Shown here: positions 1-6,801 of the stretch, in pieces
How positions within the stretch are numbered: the first letter of the stretch is position 1
Layout: every line of letters begins with the position of its first letter
Notes under the pieces: generated by a model
Databases searched by the model: none
What the model saw: only the letters and a program-made list of their open reading frames with translations
What the model was told of the DNA's origin: nothing
Program-made: the position numbers and the translations under genes
DNA from: an uncultured Phycisphaerae bacterium
GTDB lineage: Bacteria > Planctomycetota > Phycisphaerae > Sedimentisphaerales > Anaerohalosphaeraceae
Length of the DNA: 9,771 nucleotides
NCBI GenBank assembly: GCA_937995495.1
Contig: CALKKA010000058.1
Coordinates: 1 to 9,771 of the forward strand
Direction of reading: 5' to 3'

Positions 1-312
1 GTCTTGTGGATCAGCAACTTTCCGATAGCCGATCGCTCTGATAACCTCTAAAACTTCGGTCCACGTTGGAAACGGACGCTGATTGGCGCGTTTGTATTCA
101 TCAATCGCCATGAGAAATTCGAATTGCTCCTCATTCATTTCTCCTTCTTCAGCTGCACGGCGCTCGGGCGTCCTTCGGTGTCCCGGGCCACGGCGACGGT
201 CAAAGCTGCTTCTGCGATCAACAACACTTTTCCTGCGATCAATTGCAATTTCCCGACGCTCTTCCAACGTGCCATCTTGCTCTTGCTCTTTATGTTTTGT
301 TTCCTCTGTCAT
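1..312 (-). CDS. Arg-rich small protein of unknown function, partial (C-terminus beyond window start)
   Basis: Reading the minus strand from an ATG at 312-310 gives 104 codons with no stop up to the first base of the window, so the gene is cut off. A Shine-Dalgarno-like AGGTG (minus strand, 321-325) lies 8 nt before the ATG. Residues 1-16 are polar. Residues 17-52 carry acidic-Arg-Arg units (RR at 19, 26, 33, 39, 46 and 51), spaced about seven residues apart. Residues 59-104 look like a folded helical segment (EQFEFLMAIDEYKRANQ, then RPFPTWTEVLEVIRAIGYRK). The gene starts 39 nt after the stop of the DUF2007-like gene on the same strand, so the two are probably co-transcribed. I recognise no enzymatic motif. 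The C-terminal segment resembles hypothetical proteins I associate with Planctomycetes, but that is memory only. The coding pattern and SD make a real gene likely; the function is unknown. Confidence 0.72.
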   Translation of the reverse strand, partial: MTEETKHKEQEQDGTLEERREIAIDRRKSVVDRRSSFDRRRGPGHRRTPERRAAEEGEMNEEQFEFLMAIDEYKRANQRPFPTWTEVLEVIRAIGYRKVADPQD

Positions 313-351
313 TGTATTGACACCTATCAATTAAGAGTTGCTTGTTTAGGT

Positions 352-687
352 TTAGTAGAGATCGTCATCCTCTTCGGTTTCAAAATCAGAAAACTCAATT
401 CGGTCACAATCCTGATCGTCTAAAATCATATCAAAGAAATCGTCATAACTGGCCTTCTCAGATATTAGAGCGTGCGCCTCATCCAAGGAGTCCTCTGAAA
501 CCATGATTGCGATATCAGAAAATCCACTTTGCGACATTTCCGGTTGCCGCTTAATTCGGACACCAATTTCATTATTCCTCAGCAACTCCTGATATTGCTT
601 AGCCAGTTCCATATCCTCTGCAAATGCGACGGTTACAAATTCCTTAACATCGGTCGTTTTGCAGTTCTCTTTGCCTTCTTGATGCAT
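352..687 (-). CDS. DUF2007-like putative signal-transducing small protein with acidic tail
   Basis: This is a 111-residue cytoplasmic protein with an SD GGAG (minus strand, 696-699) 8 nt before the ATG. After a short polar N-terminus, residues 16-75 follow the DUF2007 pattern: a beta strand (EFVTVAFAEDMELAKQ), a helix that handles a short peptide-like element, 'NNEIGVRIKRQ', then a second strand (SDIAIMVSEDSLDEAHALI). This is a ferredoxin-like fold of about 70 residues that the family annotation calls a putative prokaryotic signal-transducing protein; the biochemical role is not established. The C-terminal 30 residues are strongly acidic (YDDFFDMILDDQD and ETEEDDDLY). It is probably the first gene of a minus-strand operon with the Arg-rich gene 39 nt downstream. 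The acidic tail next to a basic partner suggests electrostatic pairing, which is inference. The family call is by pattern and is moderately secure. Confidence 0.72.
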   Translation of the reverse strand: MHQEGKENCKTTDVKEFVTVAFAEDMELAKQYQELLRNNEIGVRIKRQPEMSQSGFSDIAIMVSEDSLDEAHALISEKASYDDFFDMILDDQDCDRIEFSDFETEEDDDLY

Positions 688-973
688 TCTTCATTCTCCA
701 CAATACACATAATTATCACGCTTTGATTAAGCAATGCTGATGTCGGCGAATTAATCGGGTGGATTAACAAAAAAGGAGTCAAACCGAACAAAAACGGCCA
801 AATGTTTAATAATACTGTTCCAAACCGCCAGCTTTTTTCGGTTATAGGCCCTTTGAGTTCGATATTTTACAGTTTTTAAAGTTTTTTATCTCTATGACTC
901 TCTATCTTAACACCATATTCCTCGTAATGTCGTTTGAACCAATTGCAGGTTGATTTTATTGGAACATAGACCC

Positions 974-1318
974 TTAAATGGGGGTGCTGGATGGGAAAGA
1001 ACAAAGACGACAACCTCGGTTGATGCACTCGTTGGGCTCATTAAATAATCTACGCTTTATCGACTGCTTCAATTTTACGAACCAAAGCAAACGGCGGGTA
1101 TTCAGTAAAACCTCAAGATCTGTAGTCGGCAGGTCAATAAATGTTGAAAAAGCAAACAACCGTATCCCAATTGGGGAACCGTTTTCATTTTGCCCTCCAA
1201 TCTGAAATCCACTGCAACGAGCCTCTTCCCCTCTGTGCTTGAAAATTATAAGACCAAAACCGTCTTTTTTTATATTTTTAAGGATTTCGAGATGTTTTTG
1301 CCGAATTTCCATGGACAT
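974..1318 (-). CDS. Doubtful small ORF, unrecognised hypothetical protein
   Basis: This is a 114-codon minus-strand ORF standing alone in the AT-rich gap. The first 90 residues read like a plausible protein (MEIRQKHLEILKNIKKDG, then hydrophobic strands LIIFK and IGIRLFAFSTFI). The last 20, including CINRGCRLC and FPSSTPI, look like non-coding translation. No Shine-Dalgarno sequence is visible before the ATG at 1318 or the in-frame ATG at 1312. The start also coincides with the -35 box of a good plus-strand promoter candidate. A plus-strand ORF of 75 codons overlaps it (978-1205) and looks even less protein-like. I do not recognise any family. It could be a fast-evolving lineage-specific gene, the remnant of a gene whose 3' end has frameshifted, or chance. 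Confidence 0.3.
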   Translation of the reverse strand: MSMEIRQKHLEILKNIKKDGFGLIIFKHRGEEARCSGFQIGGQNENGSPIGIRLFAFSTFIDLPTTDLEVLLNTRRLLWFVKLKQSIKRRLFNEPNECINRGCRLCSFPSSTPI

Positions 1319-1340
1319 TTGCTTGTGTTGTTTCTAAAAT
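1312..1340 (+). promoter_or_regulatory. Candidate sigma70 promoter of the glycogen operon
   Basis: TGGACA (1312-1317, five of six bases matching TTGACA) is followed after exactly 17 nt by TAAAAT (1335-1340, five of six matching TATAAT). The predicted start point is near 1347, giving a leader of about 94 nt before the glycosyltransferase ATG at 1441. The position, orientation and spacing fit well. Promoter consensus in this lineage is not well known, so this is a sequence-pattern call. Confidence 0.5.
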
Positions 1341-1352
1341 TAACCCGTTAAT
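1339..1352. promoter_or_regulatory. 14-bp palindrome at predicted glycogen-operon start site (possible operator)
   Basis: ATTAAC-CC-GTTAAT is a perfect inverted repeat with 6-bp arms and a 2-nt centre. It overlaps the last two bases of the predicted -10 box and spans the predicted transcription start. That is a classical place for a repressor to block RNA polymerase. The sequence is AT-rich and similar short palindromes arise by chance, so the operator role is inference. Confidence 0.35.
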
Positions 1353-1440
1353 GAGTCACTTTATTTATTTAGAATGCGACAGGATAAATGGATTTTGACT
1401 GTTATCAAATAGAAGATTTCGATCTGACCGGAGTGCTACA

Positions 1441-2790
1441 ATGAGAGTTTTTATGCTCGGTTGGGAGTTCCCCCCGTTCATCAGCGGCGGGTTAGGTACG
1501 GCGTGTCATGGCCTGACCAAAGCGATGAGCGGTTTGGGAATTGAAGTTACTTTTGTAGTTCCGAAAGCAGTCAACTCCGATTCATCCACTCATGTTAAGA
1601 TGCTCAGTCCACTTCAGTGCCAGGCACCGAAAGCGTGCTCTGTTTCTAAGTCATACGAGGAGCAGGTGGAAGAGAAATTCTCGAATGTTTCTTTTCGCCA
1701 TATCCCCTCTGCACTGGAGGCCTACACAACACCTGAATACTATAAACATAAAATCGAGGACATCCTCACTCTGCGATCTAAGCAGACCATTACGGAAGAG
1801 GGGATCGATCCGGCAATTGAACACTGGCTGCACGAAACGAATCCAGTCGTCCCGACGGAAGAACACTATAGCAGCGATATGTATTGTGAAATTCACCGTT
1901 ATGCTGCCTATGCGGTCCGCCTTGCGATTCAGGAAGATTTTGATGTTATCCATGCGCATGACTGGATGACTTATCCAGCAGGCATCGCTGTTTCCTCTGT
2001 CACTGGTAAACCTCTGGTTATTCATGTCCACTCGACCGAATTTGATAGAAGCGGCGAGCATGTTAATCAGATGATCTATGACATTGAACGACGGGGGATG
2101 CATGCCGCTCAAAAAATTATCGCTGTTAGTCATCTGACGCGAAATATCATTATCAGCCGCTATGGCATCTTGGGTGAAAAGGTCGAAGTTGTGTACAATG
2201 GAGTTGAGCAGAACGGTGAAAACCGCGCCTTGGCCTTTAATCGTGTTGGGATTCGAAGCGACGAAAAGATTGTACTATTCCTGGGCCGCATTACGATGCA
2301 AAAAGGACCTGAGTACTTCCTCATGGCGGCTCGCAAAGTCCTGGAAGAGGATGAAAATGTTAAGTTTGTTATCGCAGGCACCGGTGATATGATGCACCGC
2401 ATTATTGAAATGGCCGCACAGATGGGGATTGGCCATAAAGTCCTTTTCACAGGCTTTTTACACGGAAAAGATGTGCAGAAAGTTTACGAAATGGCCGATC
2501 TTTATGTCATGCCGTCTGTGTCCGAACCGTTTGGGATCGCACCGCTGGAAGCACTAAACCATGATGTACCTGTGCTGATCAGTAAGCAGAGTGGTGTTGC
2601 GGAGGTATTAACCCATGTGCTCAAGGTGGACTTCTGGGATGTTAACGAAATGGCTAATAAAATCTTGGCCGTCCTGAAATACCCGCCGCTGCAACTCACC
2701 TTGAGAGAACACGGTAATTTTGAAGTAAGACGCCTGCGATGGGAAGGTGCGGCCGAGAAATGCAGAGATATTTATCAGGCAGTCCTGTAA
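1441..2790 (+). CDS. Glycogen/starch synthase-like glycosyltransferase (GT-B fold, GT4/GT5 type)
   Basis: This 449-residue cytoplasmic GT-B retaining glycosyltransferase is likely to transfer glucose from a nucleotide-sugar onto an alpha-1,4-glucan chain. The N-terminal Rossmann domain (about 1-240) opens with a strand and the glycine loop SGGLG (15-19), the place of the KTGGL loop of GlgA, here without the lysine. HAHDW lies at 171-175 and H195 sits in IHVHSTEFDRSGE. The C-terminal domain (about 245-440) has GRITMQKGP (282-290, with R283 and K288) and the E-x7-E signature in SEPFGIAPLE (E362 and E370). It is slightly shorter than classical GlgA. GGAG at 1430-1433, 7 nt before the ATG, fixes the start. 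It heads an operon with a GH57 enzyme and a debranching enzyme, which supports glycogen rather than cell-wall or lipid glycosylation. Donor (ADP- or UDP-glucose) cannot be read from the sequence. Confidence 0.88.
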   Translation: MRVFMLGWEFPPFISGGLGTACHGLTKAMSGLGIEVTFVVPKAVNSDSSTHVKMLSPLQCQAPKACSVSKSYEEQVEEKFSNVSFRHIPSALEAYTTPEYYKHKIEDILTLRSKQTITEEGIDPAIEHWLHETNPVVPTEEHYSSDMYCEIHRYAAYAVRLAIQEDFDVIHAHDWMTYPAGIAVSSVTGKPLVIHVHSTEFDRSGEHVNQMIYDIERRGMHAAQKIIAVSHLTRNIIISRYGILGEKVEVVYNGVEQNGENRALAFNRVGIRSDEKIVLFLGRITMQKGPEYFLMAARKVLEEDENVKFVIAGTGDMMHRIIEMAAQMGIGHKVLFTGFLHGKDVQKVYEMADLYVMPSVSEPFGIAPLEALNHDVPVLISKQSGVAEVLTHVLKVDFWDVNEMANKILAVLKYPPLQLTLREHGNFEVRRLRWEGAAEKCRDIYQAVL

Positions 2791-2880
2791 CACAGAGGCA
2801 ATTATAGATTGAGTTTTTCAGTTCTACAGGCCTGTGCTTTGAAATGACCTGTTAATTTTGACTTTGATAAGGACGCTAAA
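2791..2880 (+). other. 90-nt spacer with weak hairpin potential and strong RBS
   Basis: Between the glycosyltransferase and the GH57 gene lies the largest gap inside the operon. It contains the perfect 10-bp palindrome ACAGGCCTGT (2826-2835). GCCTGTG (2830-2836) can also pair with CACAGAGGC (2791-2799) if one A is bulged. No U-run follows, so it is not a terminator; an mRNA-processing or stability element is possible. AAGGA (2869-2873) is the GH57 ribosome binding site, 7 nt before the ATG. Confidence 0.35.
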
Positions 2881-4101
2881 ATGCCTTCAGTTTGTTTTTA
2901 TTTTCAGGTTCACCAACCGTTTCGTCTTCGACATTATACTGTCTTTGAGGAGTCTCCCCGGTATTTTGACGAATTCAAAAATGCTTCCATCTGTCGCAAG
3001 GTAGCGAACAAATGCTACCTTCCTTCCAATCGACTACTCCTGGATGTGATTCGCCGCTTTGAAGGACGATTCAAAATTTCCTACAGCATTACCGGCGTTG
3101 TATTGGAGCAGTTCAAAAAATACTGTCCGGAGGTTATGAGTACATTTGACGCATTAGCTCAAACCGGTTGTGTTGAATTTATAGGAGAAACCTATTACCA
3201 CAGCCTTAGTTTCTTGTATTCATCCGATGAATTTGTTGCACAGATCAATAAGCATTCTGAGTTGATCCAGCAATTATATGGACAGACCCCGCGGGTTTTC
3301 CGAAATACGGAACTCATTTACAGCAATGAACTGGCCGAAACGGTTGAAAAGATGGATCGTTTTGATGCTATCATCACGGAAGGTGCAGATCATATCCTGG
3401 GGCACCGCAACAGCAATTTTGTCTATCGTCCACCCAATTGCAAGCGTCTTAAATTGCTGCTCAAAAACTATTCGCTTAGCGACGATATTGCCTTTCGATT
3501 CAGCAATCCTGATTGGAAAGAATATCCACTCACTGCGGATAAGTTTGCCCATTGGGTCAATCGGGCAAACGGTAACGGACAGTGCATCAATCTTTTTATG
3601 GACTATGAGACATTCGGCGAACATCAGTGGGAGGATACGGGTATTTTTTCCTTTATGTCTCACCTTCCCGAAGAGGTGCTTAAACACCCGGATAACAGTT
3701 TTATGACCCCGACTGAAGTCATTGACACCTATGACGCTGTGGATGTAGTTGATGTACCCCGGGTTATCAGTTGGGCAGATACCGAACGCGATTTATCAGC
3801 CTGGTTGGGCAATGCGATGCAGTCAAACGCCCTTCATGAGATTTATAAATTTGAAGATACCATTAAGCAAACTCAGAACGAGGAACTTCTTGCGGATTGG
3901 CGTAGACTTCAGACATCGGACCATTTTTACTATATGTGTACAAAATATTTTGCCGATGGCGATGTGCATAAATACTTTAATCCCTACGAATCGCCTTATG
4001 ATTCTTACATCAATTTCATGAATGTATTGGGCAATCTCCGCCAGCAATGCGAGCAATCCCTCTTGGGTGACAACAAAAAGACGCTCTGCAAAACATCATA
4101 A
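2881..4101 (+). CDS. GH57 family alpha-glucan hydrolase (alpha-amylase-like)
   Basis: This is a 406-residue retaining glycoside hydrolase of family GH57, without a signal peptide, so it probably acts on intracellular glycogen or maltodextrin. All five family regions are visible: HQPFR (11-15), GETYYHSL (102-109), the nucleophile region FRNTEL (140-145, with E144 as candidate nucleophile), DYETFGEH (241-248, with D241 as candidate acid/base), and ERDLSAWLGNAMQ (302-314). The length matches the short alpha-amylase-like GH57 group rather than the longer branching enzymes (over 500 residues). The known reactions of the family include alpha-amylase, 4-alpha-glucanotransferase, amylopullulanase and branching, so the precise activity is open. 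The ATG has AAGGA 7 nt upstream. The order synthase, GH57, debranching enzyme resembles a glycogen cluster I recall from Bacteroides (BT4303-BT4305 region). Confidence 0.9.
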   Translation: MPSVCFYFQVHQPFRLRHYTVFEESPRYFDEFKNASICRKVANKCYLPSNRLLLDVIRRFEGRFKISYSITGVVLEQFKKYCPEVMSTFDALAQTGCVEFIGETYYHSLSFLYSSDEFVAQINKHSELIQQLYGQTPRVFRNTELIYSNELAETVEKMDRFDAIITEGADHILGHRNSNFVYRPPNCKRLKLLLKNYSLSDDIAFRFSNPDWKEYPLTADKFAHWVNRANGNGQCINLFMDYETFGEHQWEDTGIFSFMSHLPEEVLKHPDNSFMTPTEVIDTYDAVDVVDVPRVISWADTERDLSAWLGNAMQSNALHEIYKFEDTIKQTQNEELLADWRRLQTSDHFYYMCTKYFADGDVHKYFNPYESPYDSYINFMNVLGNLRQQCEQSLLGDNKKTLCKTS

Positions 4102-4132
4102 AGACAACTCCTTGCACAGGAACTTAACTTGC

Positions 4133-6154
4133 ATGCTCACATACAAAGCTGCTCATGAAGCCGAAACCATTTCGGTTTCCATTCAGGACAAACCCTTAAA
4201 CAGACTGCTTGAAAAGGAATGGCTTTTGACGAACAGTCGTGGCGGCTTTTCTACTAGCAGCATTGTCAATTGCAACACACGACGTTATCATGGGTTATTG
4301 GTTGGTAGCCACCTTCCTCCAGCTAATCGCATCGTGGCACTTTCGAACTGTTTGGAATCGATGACGGCCAAAGACCGTCAGTTTTCGATCAGTAATTTTG
4401 AGTTTGATTGCAATATACACCCAAATGGATATTCGCATCTTCTTGAGTTCCGAAAAGATGTTGGCATCCACTTTGAATACGAAACAGCATTGGCCAATTT
4501 AACAAAGTCGATCTTTTTATTACCTGATTCTGACATTGTCGCAATTGTGTACGAATTCTCAAAAGTTTGTCAGCCATTTGAGTTTGCCCTCCGCCCTTTT
4601 TCGGCCATGCGTGATTTTCACTCTCTTGGCCATTCCGGTAGGAACCTAAGCTCAGTCTGGAATGAAAGCGAATTGAGTGTTCGCGGTGATTCACCCGAAA
4701 TGGGACAGTTAATTCTCCGTTGTGAACCCATGCAATTTGAACAGAGTCCTGAGTGGTGGCATCGGTTTTTCTATCGAATAGAGCGCCAGCGTGGCCAAGA
4801 CTGTTTCGAAGACCTTTGGTCGCCAGGTTGCTATAAACAGCAAATCGGAGCACCCGGGCGCATTGTGCTCTGGGCCGGAGTGTTCAAGAATGATGAACCT
4901 CATGATATACTATCGAAGATGGAACTTGAGGCTGCGATGGATGCAATTCGACTGCATCAAAAGGGACTATTTAAGCAGCGACCCCCGCAGGACAGTGTAG
5001 AAAAAAAATTATATGTCGCAGCAGATCAGTTCCTCATCGAGCGAACAATTGATAATGAAAAAACGCCGACGATATTGGCGGGGTTTCCGTGGTTTCTCGA
5101 TTGGGGGCGCGATACATTCATCTCGCTGGAGGGCCTCTGTTTAAACACAGGTCGGTCCGATGTTGCCTGGGGCGTCCTGAAAACATTTGCTAAAGCTGTC
5201 AGCGAAGGAATGATCCCAAATCGCTTCGATGATTACGGTCAGTGTCCACACTATAACAGTATCGATGCTTCCCTGTGGTTTGTGCATGCAGCTTTTCGGT
5301 ATCTCCGCCAAACAAAAAATATTTCACATTTCAGCCATAAACTCCTACCCGCTATTAAATGGGTGATGGATTCTTATCGCAAGGGAACGCGATTCGATAT
5401 TCATGCTGATACGGATGCATTAATCACCGGGGGTGATGTGGACACTCAATTGACATGGATGGACGCTCGATTTGACGGCATTTCCTTTACGCCAAGATAT
5501 GGTAAAGCGGTTGAAGTGAATGCCCTCTGGTACAGCAATCTCTGTGAGTTGACTGATTACTATCGAGGAAAGAATGACCAAGCAGCCAATTTCTATGGTC
5601 TTCTGGCCGAACAGGTGCGTCATTCATTTCAGGAGCAGTTCTGGAATGACGACCAGGGATGCTTAAATGATTGCATTCTTCTTCCGGGCAAACCCGACTC
5701 CAGTATTCGTCCAAATCAAATCTTTGCAGTGTCCCTGCCGCATAGTCCTCTTTCGGCCGTACAGCAAAAAGCTGTCGTGGAGGTTGTCGAAAGGGAACTG
5801 TTGACGCCCTATGGCCTCAGAACTCTCAGCCCTTCCGATCCGCGTTATAAGGAAAGATGTATAGGCCCCCAATCTCAGCGAGATGCGGCCTATCATCAAG
5901 GTACTGTCTGGGCTTTTCTCATCGGTGCCTTTGTTGAGGCCTATTTGAAAGTTCACCGTTTTGATCCCACCGCTAAGCGCCGATGTCGAAGCTTTCTGGC
6001 CAAATTATTGGACCATCTGGATAATGAGACATGCCTTGGAAATATCTCTGAGATATTTGACGGTGCCCCCCCGCATCACCCCAGAGGAACATTCGCACAG
6101 GCTTGGTCGGTTGCGGAAGTCCTCCGTGCCCGGCAGATGTGCCAAAAAGGGTAG
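4133..6154 (+). CDS. Glycogen debranching enzyme, amylo-alpha-1,6-glucosidase (GH133-type)
   Basis: This 673-residue cytoplasmic enzyme hydrolyses alpha-1,6-linked glucose at glycogen branch points. The N-terminal GDE_N-like beta domain (about 20-270) carries the signature CNTRRYHGLLV (47-57). The C-terminal (alpha/alpha)6-barrel GDE_C domain (about 290-670) has GFPWFLDWGRDTFISLEG (317-334), WMDARFDG (442-449), GKAVEVNALWYSNL (457-470), QRDAAYHQGTVWAF (582-595) and ISEIFDGAPPHHPRGTFAQAWS (638-659, read in part as SEIFDG and QAWS). The acidic residues D327 and E640 are candidates for catalysis. An in-frame ATG at 4022 would add 37 residues overlapping the GH57 gene. I prefer 4133 because the added segment is unlike the family and AGGA (4118-4121) lies 11 nt upstream. 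The gap to the GH57 stop is 31 nt. The length is typical of the archaeal/bacterial-type debranching enzymes. Confidence 0.92.
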   Translation: MLTYKAAHEAETISVSIQDKPLNRLLEKEWLLTNSRGGFSTSSIVNCNTRRYHGLLVGSHLPPANRIVALSNCLESMTAKDRQFSISNFEFDCNIHPNGYSHLLEFRKDVGIHFEYETALANLTKSIFLLPDSDIVAIVYEFSKVCQPFEFALRPFSAMRDFHSLGHSGRNLSSVWNESELSVRGDSPEMGQLILRCEPMQFEQSPEWWHRFFYRIERQRGQDCFEDLWSPGCYKQQIGAPGRIVLWAGVFKNDEPHDILSKMELEAAMDAIRLHQKGLFKQRPPQDSVEKKLYVAADQFLIERTIDNEKTPTILAGFPWFLDWGRDTFISLEGLCLNTGRSDVAWGVLKTFAKAVSEGMIPNRFDDYGQCPHYNSIDASLWFVHAAFRYLRQTKNISHFSHKLLPAIKWVMDSYRKGTRFDIHADTDALITGGDVDTQLTWMDARFDGISFTPRYGKAVEVNALWYSNLCELTDYYRGKNDQAANFYGLLAEQVRHSFQEQFWNDDQGCLNDCILLPGKPDSSIRPNQIFAVSLPHSPLSAVQQKAVVEVVERELLTPYGLRTLSPSDPRYKERCIGPQSQRDAAYHQGTVWAFLIGAFVEAYLKVHRFDPTAKRRCRSFLAKLLDHLDNETCLGNISEIFDGAPPHHPRGTFAQAWSVAEVLRARQMCQKG

Positions 6155-6158
6155 CAAT

Positions 6159-6800
6159 ATGCTTATCCGAAAAATCCCTGTCGAATTTTTTTTCAAGACT
6201 TGCGGTATTGTCTCGCCCTATCTTGCTGTTTTTCTAGGCGTTTTTTATTTCAAAAACGCCCTTTTTGCTCTTCTGCTGTATCACCTTACACTTTCAATCT
6301 GCATCATTGAAATCAACGGAGTCACGGCTCTCAAACTGATTAAATCAGACCCTATTTGGCATATCAGCCGGCTGATATGCCTCAGCGGCCTGTTCCCTGG
6401 CGTGGTCATTTATTTCCTCTGGCCTATCGCAAAATTGGAGTCGATTAATCTCGCCCAACTCATGGAATCGGTGAATCTGAAAAATACATCCTTTATATTC
6501 TTTGCCTTGTACGTCTGCATTGTCAATCCTTTTTTGGAGGAATCCTTCTGGCGAGGATGTTTTAAGCCTGGGTCATGGGCCCCTAGGTATATCGATGCGT
6601 TGTTTGCAGGTTATCACGCCATCATCCTAGTCCCGGTTTTCAAGCCGGTCTTTGTGCTGCTCTCCTTCACGGCTTTAATGTGTGTCGGCTGGATCTTTAG
6701 AAATATCTATCGAATGACCGGTGGATTGGCCATCGACCTGTTGACCCACATCATCGCAGACATCGCCATCTTCTACGCGGTCTGGAAAATCATGCAATAA
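6159..6800 (+). CDS. CPBP family intramembrane glutamic endopeptidase (CAAX-protease-like)
   Basis: This 213-residue polytopic membrane protein has hydrophobic segments around 18-50, 71-92, 108-123, 144-158, 160-182 and 188-211. The three CPBP (Abi/Rce1-like) motifs are intact: EExxxR in LEESFWR (E127, E128, R132), FxxxH in FAGYH (F149, H153), and HxxxD in THIIAD (H197, D201). Such proteins are glutamate-dependent intramembrane proteases; the substrate here is unknown. The ATG at 6159 follows the debranching-enzyme stop by 4 nt. AAAGGG (6146-6151) sits 7 nt upstream, inside the previous gene, which implies translational coupling. An upstream in-frame ATG at 5961 would bury 66 residues in the debranching gene with non-membrane sequence, so I rejected it. 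Being last in a glycogen operon is unexpected; the link may be only transcriptional. Confidence 0.85.
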   Translation: MLIRKIPVEFFFKTCGIVSPYLAVFLGVFYFKNALFALLLYHLTLSICIIEINGVTALKLIKSDPIWHISRLICLSGLFPGVVIYFLWPIAKLESINLAQLMESVNLKNTSFIFFALYVCIVNPFLEESFWRGCFKPGSWAPRYIDALFAGYHAIILVPVFKPVFVLLSFTALMCVGWIFRNIYRMTGGLAIDLLTHIIADIAIFYAVWKIMQ

Positions 6801-6801
6801 T

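Larger units (their letters stand above)
688..1440. other. AT-rich intergenic region between divergent operons
   Basis: This stretch separates the minus-strand DUF2007-like operon from the plus-strand glycogen operon. It is clearly more AT-rich than its flanks, with A- and T-runs around 769-775, 832-838 and 1265-1280. It holds one doubtful minus-strand ORF (974-1318) and a candidate promoter with an overlapping palindrome (1312-1352). Weak inverted repeats occur at 751-767 (TTAATC, 5-nt gap, GATTAA) and 823-843 (AACCG and CGGTT arms). I see no tRNA, mobile element or convincing riboswitch in it. Part of it may be leader or regulatory DNA, or remnants of a decayed gene. Confidence 0.6.

Noticed and set aside
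83..423. Plus-strand ORFs across the left end
   Set aside because: They are mirror frames of the minus-strand Arg-rich and DUF2007-like genes, rich in Ser/Arg/Cys without protein-like order.
751..767. TTAATC-GGGTG-GATTAA inverted repeat upstream of the DUF2007-like gene
   Set aside because: Six-bp AT-rich arms are expected several times by chance in 10 kb, and I could not place a convincing promoter beside it.
823..843. AACCG ... CGGTT hairpin with internal T-run resembling a terminator
   Set aside because: The T-run is in the loop, the stem is only 5 bp, and no gene ends nearby on either strand.
772..880. AAAGGAG followed by a 25-codon ORF at 804-881
   Set aside because: The distance from the SD-like sequence to the ATG is far too long and the peptide has no coding character.
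978..1205. 75-codon plus-strand ORF in the AT-rich gap
   Set aside because: No RBS, composition unlike a protein, and it is antisense to a more protein-like frame.
1395..1423. TTGACT at 1395 as -35 of a second glycogen-operon promoter
   Set aside because: At 17-nt spacing the -10 would be TTCGAT, only three of six consensus bases; the 1312-1340 pair is far better.
4022..4132. 37-codon in-frame extension of the debranching enzyme overlapping the GH57 gene
   Set aside because: The segment is composed of GH57 coding sequence in another frame, is unlike the family's N-terminus, and has no RBS; the ATG at 4133 is preceded by AGGA.
5961..6158. 66-codon upstream extension of the CPBP protease
   Set aside because: It lies wholly inside the debranching gene's conserved C-terminus and is not membrane-like; the ATG at 6159 has an AAAGGG at proper spacing.
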